Source: an uncultured Lachnospiraceae bacterium
Lineage (GTDB): Bacteria; Bacillota; Clostridia; Lachnospirales; Lachnospiraceae
Assembly (NCBI GenBank): GCA_902789665.1
Contig: CADAOY010000004.1
Coordinates: forward strand, 372,001 to 436,000
Direction: 5' to 3'
DNA: 64,000 bases
This document shows positions 60,660-64,000 of the stretch, piece after piece. Every line of letters begins with the position of its first letter. The first letter of the stretch is position 1. A model generated the notes under the pieces. The model saw only the letters and a program-made list of their open reading frames with translations. It made no database searches and was not told the DNA's origin. Position numbers and translations under genes: made by a program.

Positions 60660-62522
60660 ATGTATCTTGAAAAAATTAAAAAACCGAATGATATAAAGAA
60701 GATTCCTAAGAATGCTTTGCCTGATCTTGCCCAGGAAATCAGGGAATTTCTGATTAATTCCATCAGCATAACAGGCGGACACCTTGCTGCAAACCTTGGT
60801 GTTGTGGAACTTACAATGGCTCTTCATCTTGTTATGGATTTCCCGGAAGATAAGCTTATATGGGATGTAGGTCATCAGTGCTATACTCATAAAATCCTTA
60901 CCGGCAGAAAAGACGGCTTTGCAAATCTTCGTAAGTTTGGAGGTATGGCAGGCTTTCCTAAAACATCAGAGAGCGACTGCGATGCTTTTAATACTGGTCA
61001 CAGTTCCACATCCATTTCAGCAGGTCTTGGCATGGCTATGGCAAGAACACTTGATGGAAAGAATAACATGGTTGTTTCTGTAATAGGTGATGGCTCCTTA
61101 ACAGGCGGCATGGCTTATGAAGCTTTTAATAATGCAGCAAAGATGAATACACCATTTATTATTATTCTTAATGATAATAATATGTCCATATCTGAGAATG
61201 TGGGTGGTGTAAGTACTTATCTTAACAGCATAAGAACAACTGAAGCATATATTGATTTAAAGGATGAGGTTAAGGAAAGATTATCAAATGTTCCAAGAGG
61301 TGAAATGATGATTCATGGCATCTCCAAGGCCAAATCCAAATTTAAGAATCTTGTAATTCCGGGCACTATTTTTGAAAGTATGGGGATTACATATTTAGGA
61401 CCGGTTGATGGCCATGATATTAATGCCATTGTTAAGGTATTAAAGAATGCCAAGAGATGTAAAACACCTGTTGTTGTACATGTTCTTACAAAGAAGGGAA
61501 AAGGCTTCGAGCCTGCTGAAAAACATCCGGCAAGATTCCACGGTGCTGAACCTTTCTTAATTGAGAATGGACTTCCTTCACATCCGAAGACAAAGCCAAA
61601 TTATCAGGATATATTCTCAACTGTTATGTGCAAGATGGGTGGCATTAATGACAAAATCGTCGCCATTACTGCAGCGATGCCTGATGGTACCGGTCTTAAG
61701 AGATTTAAGAATATGTATCCTGACAGATTCTTTGATGTAGGTATTGCTGAAGAACATGCGGTTACTTTTGCAGCAGGTCTTGCAATGGGTGGATATATTC
61801 CGATTTTTGCGGTTTATTCTTCATTCTTACAAAGAGGATATGATCAGATAATTCATGATGTCTGTATGCAGAAGCTTCATGTGGTATTTGCAATAGACAG
61901 AGCCGGTATGGTAGGAAGTGATGGTGAGACGCACCAGGGTATTTTTGATTTGTCTTACCTTTCAAGCATTCCTAATCTTACAGTTATGGCTCCTAAGAAT
62001 AAATGGGAACTTGCAGATATGCTTAAATATGCTATTAGATATGATGGTCCTGTTGCCATCAGATATCCCAGAGGCGAAGCATATGATGGTCTTGAAGAAA
62101 ACAGATTAAGACTTACATATGGTAAGAGCGAGACCATTTATGAAGAAGATACTGTATGCTTATATGCAGTTGGAAGCATGGTTAAGGAAGCTGTTATCGT
62201 AAGAGATAAGTTAAAAGAAGAAGGCATTAATGCAGGTTTGGTAAATGCAAGATTTGTTAAGCCTATAGATACCAAAACCATTGAAAAGTTAGCAAAGAAA
62301 TATGAGCTTATTGTTACAATGGAAGAGAATGTTTTAAATGGCGGTTTCGGTGAGAAAGTTGACGCTTATATTAAAGATAATTCTCTTAATGCCAATGTGC
62401 TCAATATAGGTATTGATGACACTTATGTTGAACATGGCAGTGTTGATAAATTATATGAAGTTGTAGGTATTGATACAGCAAGTGTTATTGATAAAATAAA
62501 GAATAAGCTTAAGAATAAATAG
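60660..62522 (+). CDS. dxs: 1-deoxy-D-xylulose-5-phosphate synthase
   Basis: DXS makes DXP from pyruvate and glyceraldehyde 3-phosphate with thiamine diphosphate, the entry step of the MEP isoprenoid pathway. The 620-residue protein has GGHLAANLGVVELTMALH, WDVGHQCYTHKILTGR, the ThDP motif GDGSLTGGMAYEAFNNA, PVDGHDI, FDVGIAEEHAVTFAAGLA and DRAGMVGSDGETHQGIFD. Length and motifs are all standard. It follows ispA by 11 bases. Confidence 0.97.
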   Translation: MYLEKIKKPNDIKKIPKNALPDLAQEIREFLINSISITGGHLAANLGVVELTMALHLVMDFPEDKLIWDVGHQCYTHKILTGRKDGFANLRKFGGMAGFPKTSESDCDAFNTGHSSTSISAGLGMAMARTLDGKNNMVVSVIGDGSLTGGMAYEAFNNAAKMNTPFIIILNDNNMSISENVGGVSTYLNSIRTTEAYIDLKDEVKERLSNVPRGEMMIHGISKAKSKFKNLVIPGTIFESMGITYLGPVDGHDINAIVKVLKNAKRCKTPVVVHVLTKKGKGFEPAEKHPARFHGAEPFLIENGLPSHPKTKPNYQDIFSTVMCKMGGINDKIVAITAAMPDGTGLKRFKNMYPDRFFDVGIAEEHAVTFAAGLAMGGYIPIFAVYSSFLQRGYDQIIHDVCMQKLHVVFAIDRAGMVGSDGETHQGIFDLSYLSSIPNLTVMAPKNKWELADMLKYAIRYDGPVAIRYPRGEAYDGLEENRLRLTYGKSETIYEEDTVCLYAVGSMVKEAVIVRDKLKEEGINAGLVNARFVKPIDTKTIEKLAKKYELIVTMEENVLNGGFGEKVDAYIKDNSLNANVLNIGIDDTYVEHGSVDKLYEVVGIDTASVIDKIKNKLKNK

Positions 62523-62529
62523 GTAATAT

Positions 62530-63336
62530 ATGAAAGTCAGATTGGATGTGCTTTTGGTTAATCTTGGTCTTGCACCTTCAAGAGAAAAAGCCAAAGCAAT
62601 AATAATGTCCGGTATTGTCTATGTTAACGGACAAAAGGAAGATAAATGCGGCGATACTTTTGATGATGAGACATCTAAAGTTGAAGTCAGGGGAAAGACT
62701 TTAAAATACGTAAGCCGTGGCGGTCTTAAACTTGAAAAGGCCATAGAGGTTTATAATCTTAACTTTGACAATATGATATGCATGGATATAGGTGCTTCCA
62801 CCGGCGGTTTTACAGACTGTATGCTGCAAAATGGTGCAGCTAAAGTATATTCAATAGATGTGGGACACGGACAGCTTGACTGGCGTTTAAGAAATGACGA
62901 GAGAGTAGTCTGCATGGAAAAAACAAATTTCAGATATCTCACCAAAGCAGATATTCCTGATAAAATTGATTTTGCATCCTGTGACGTATCTTTCATTTCA
63001 CTTGATAAAATCCTGCCACCTGCCTATGATATACTTGAAGACGGGGCTGAAATGGTATGCTTAATAAAGCCTCAGTTTGAGACAACCAAGGATAAGGTTG
63101 GTAAAAAGGGAGTAGTCAGAGATAAAGAAGTTCACAAAGAAGTAATCAAAAAGGTTATGGATATAAGTCTTGAAACAGGGTTTGGAATTCTTAATCTTGA
63201 TTATTCGCCAATAAGAGGGCCGGAAGGCAATATAGAATATCTTTTATATTTAAAGAAAAATGGAGAAAGTGTGGATAATCTTTCGGAATTAATTGAAGAA
63301 AAGGTAAGATTATCTCATGAAGAACTGGAGAATTAG
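62530..63336 (+). CDS. TlyA-family rRNA methyltransferase
   Basis: A 268-residue protein with an N-terminal S4 RNA-binding domain (RLDVLLVNLGLAPSREKAKA, about 1-60) and an FtsJ-like Rossmann methyltransferase domain. SAM-binding and catalytic segments are DIGASTGGFTDCMLQNGA and SIDVGHGQLDWRL, then CDVSFISL and LIKPQFE. TlyA methylates 2'-hydroxyls of cytidines in 16S and/or 23S rRNA in mycobacteria, and some homologues were called haemolysins. It precedes nadK, as usual in Firmicutes. Confidence 0.93.
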   Translation: MKVRLDVLLVNLGLAPSREKAKAIIMSGIVYVNGQKEDKCGDTFDDETSKVEVRGKTLKYVSRGGLKLEKAIEVYNLNFDNMICMDIGASTGGFTDCMLQNGAAKVYSIDVGHGQLDWRLRNDERVVCMEKTNFRYLTKADIPDKIDFASCDVSFISLDKILPPAYDILEDGAEMVCLIKPQFETTKDKVGKKGVVRDKEVHKEVIKKVMDISLETGFGILNLDYSPIRGPEGNIEYLLYLKKNGESVDNLSELIEEKVRLSHEELEN

Positions 63337-63344
63337 GGGAAGTT

Positions 63345-64000
63345 ATGAGGAAATTTGCGGTTATATGCAATATTGAAAAAGATATTAACGGAGGCCTGTG
63401 CGATCAGGTCTGCGATTATCTTGAAGAAAAAGATTGCGAATATTGCAAAATTACATATACAAACAGATTCGCCTCTGAGGAATCTCTGGACAGGGATTTT
63501 GACGCAGAAGGAGCAATAGTTCTTGGAGGTGATGGTACCATTCTTAGAACGGTCAGATTCCTTGGGGATCGTCAGATACCTATTCTGGGTATAAATTTGG
63601 GCCATTTAGGCTATTTAACTTCCGTAGATAAAAAAGAATACAGACTTGCCATTGATAAGCTTATTGATGATGATTACGATATCAGCGAGCGTATGCTTAT
63701 AAGAGGCTTTATCAAAAGAGATGGCGAAGTAATTAAAACCGTGGATTCACTTAATGATATTGTTATATCAAGAAGTGGTACATTATCCACGCTCAATTAT
63801 GATATTATTGTTAATGGCAGAATGCTTAAGAGTTACAGCGCTGATGGTGTAATTCTTTCAACGCCGACAGGTTCAACAGCTTATAATCTTTCAGCAGGAG
63901 GACCTATTGCATTCCCTGAAGGGAAATTAATAATTGTAACTCCGGTTTCACCTCATACACTGATGAACAGAAGCATTATATTTAATGCATCTGACGAGGT
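63345..64000 (+). CDS. nadK: NAD kinase (3' truncated by the window end)
   Basis: NAD kinase phosphorylates NAD to NADP and is the only route to NADP. About 218 residues are visible, from ATG 63345 after a GGGGAAG site. They include the ATP/NAD motif GGDGT (61-65) in IVLGGDGTILRTVRFLG, then LGINLGHLGYLT and the substrate-binding GVILSTPTGSTAYNLSAGGPI. The remaining C-terminus (probably 50-70 residues) is beyond the window. It continues the operon that starts at asp23; argR and recN often follow in relatives. Confidence 0.96.
   Translation, partial: MRKFAVICNIEKDINGGLCDQVCDYLEEKDCEYCKITYTNRFASEESLDRDFDAEGAIVLGGDGTILRTVRFLGDRQIPILGINLGHLGYLTSVDKKEYRLAIDKLIDDDYDISERMLIRGFIKRDGEVIKTVDSLNDIVISRSGTLSTLNYDIIVNGRMLKSYSADGVILSTPTGSTAYNLSAGGPIAFPEGKLIIVTPVSPHTLMNRSIIFNASDE

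Noticed and set aside
1-64000. CRISPR arrays, tRNA or rRNA genes, insertion sequences, prophage
   Set aside because: Gaps between genes are short and were read through; none shows spacer-repeat arrays, cloverleaf sequences, transposase genes or terminal repeats of that kind.

Overview
The window is an AT-rich, gene-dense chromosomal segment from a low-GC Gram-positive anaerobe, most likely a Clostridia member close to Lachnospiraceae. This is inferred from the Asp23-nusB-xseAB-ispA-dxs-tlyA-nadK order, the rpsO-pnp and plsX-acpP-rnc-smc-ftsY clusters, an ATP-type PEP carboxykinase, strong AGGAGG ribosome sites and sigma-A type promoters. No tRNA, rRNA, IS element, prophage or CRISPR array was recognised. 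Nearly all genes are on the + strand; only two are on the minus strand (33250-32015 and 39389-38607).

Layout. 1-18046: the tail of an NADPH-dependent glutamate synthase-type flavoprotein, then tightly packed genes for a zinc-ribbon membrane protein, rlmH, pdp, ybeY, a MurJ/SpoVB-like flippase, two FAD oxidoreductases, proB, 5-formyl-THF cyclo-ligase, proA, miaB, mutS, mutL and miaA. 18154-21912: one 1252-residue orphan protein. 21913-22457: the only long gene-free stretch, with a terminator, a long imperfect hairpin, a 15-bp hairpin, five 10-bp tandem repeats resembling MraZ boxes, and a spaced inverted repeat, followed by a PilZ gene and an EF-G paralogue. 25230-32014: plsX-acpP-rnc-smc-ftsY. 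32015-37129: tmcAL (minus) and pta from back-to-back promoters, then a radical SAM/SPASM gene translationally coupled to a membrane protein with a Cys-Ala repeat tail. 37214-43764: rpmF, a GH25-like membrane protein, a minus-strand AP2/HNH-like gene, thrC, a diguanylate cyclase response regulator and citrate synthase. 43876-57406: M24 aminopeptidase, pckA, an SH3-NlpC/P60 hydrolase, rpsO, pnp, deoB, a PgaC-PgaD-like fusion, prfC and a transglutaminase-like protein. 57514-64000: asp23, nusB, xseA, xseB, ispA, dxs, tlyA and partial nadK.

Most genes are housekeeping: translation and RNA modification, mismatch repair, proline, threonine, isoprenoid and phospholipid synthesis, and central carbon metabolism. 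The best candidate for a little-described system is the radical SAM enzyme at 34482-35864 plus its neighbour at 35864-37129. The enzyme has an N-terminal region resembling a RiPP recognition element. The neighbour has a signal peptide, one membrane segment, a zinc ribbon and a six-fold Cys-Ala repeat near its C-terminus, as if a peptide-modification core had been grafted onto a membrane protein. A second theme is c-di-GMP: a PilZ protein, a REC-GGDEF protein with a second degenerate GGDEF-like domain, and a fused poly-N-acetylglucosamine synthase whose characterised homologues are c-di-GMP activated. All functions are inferred from sequence reading alone.
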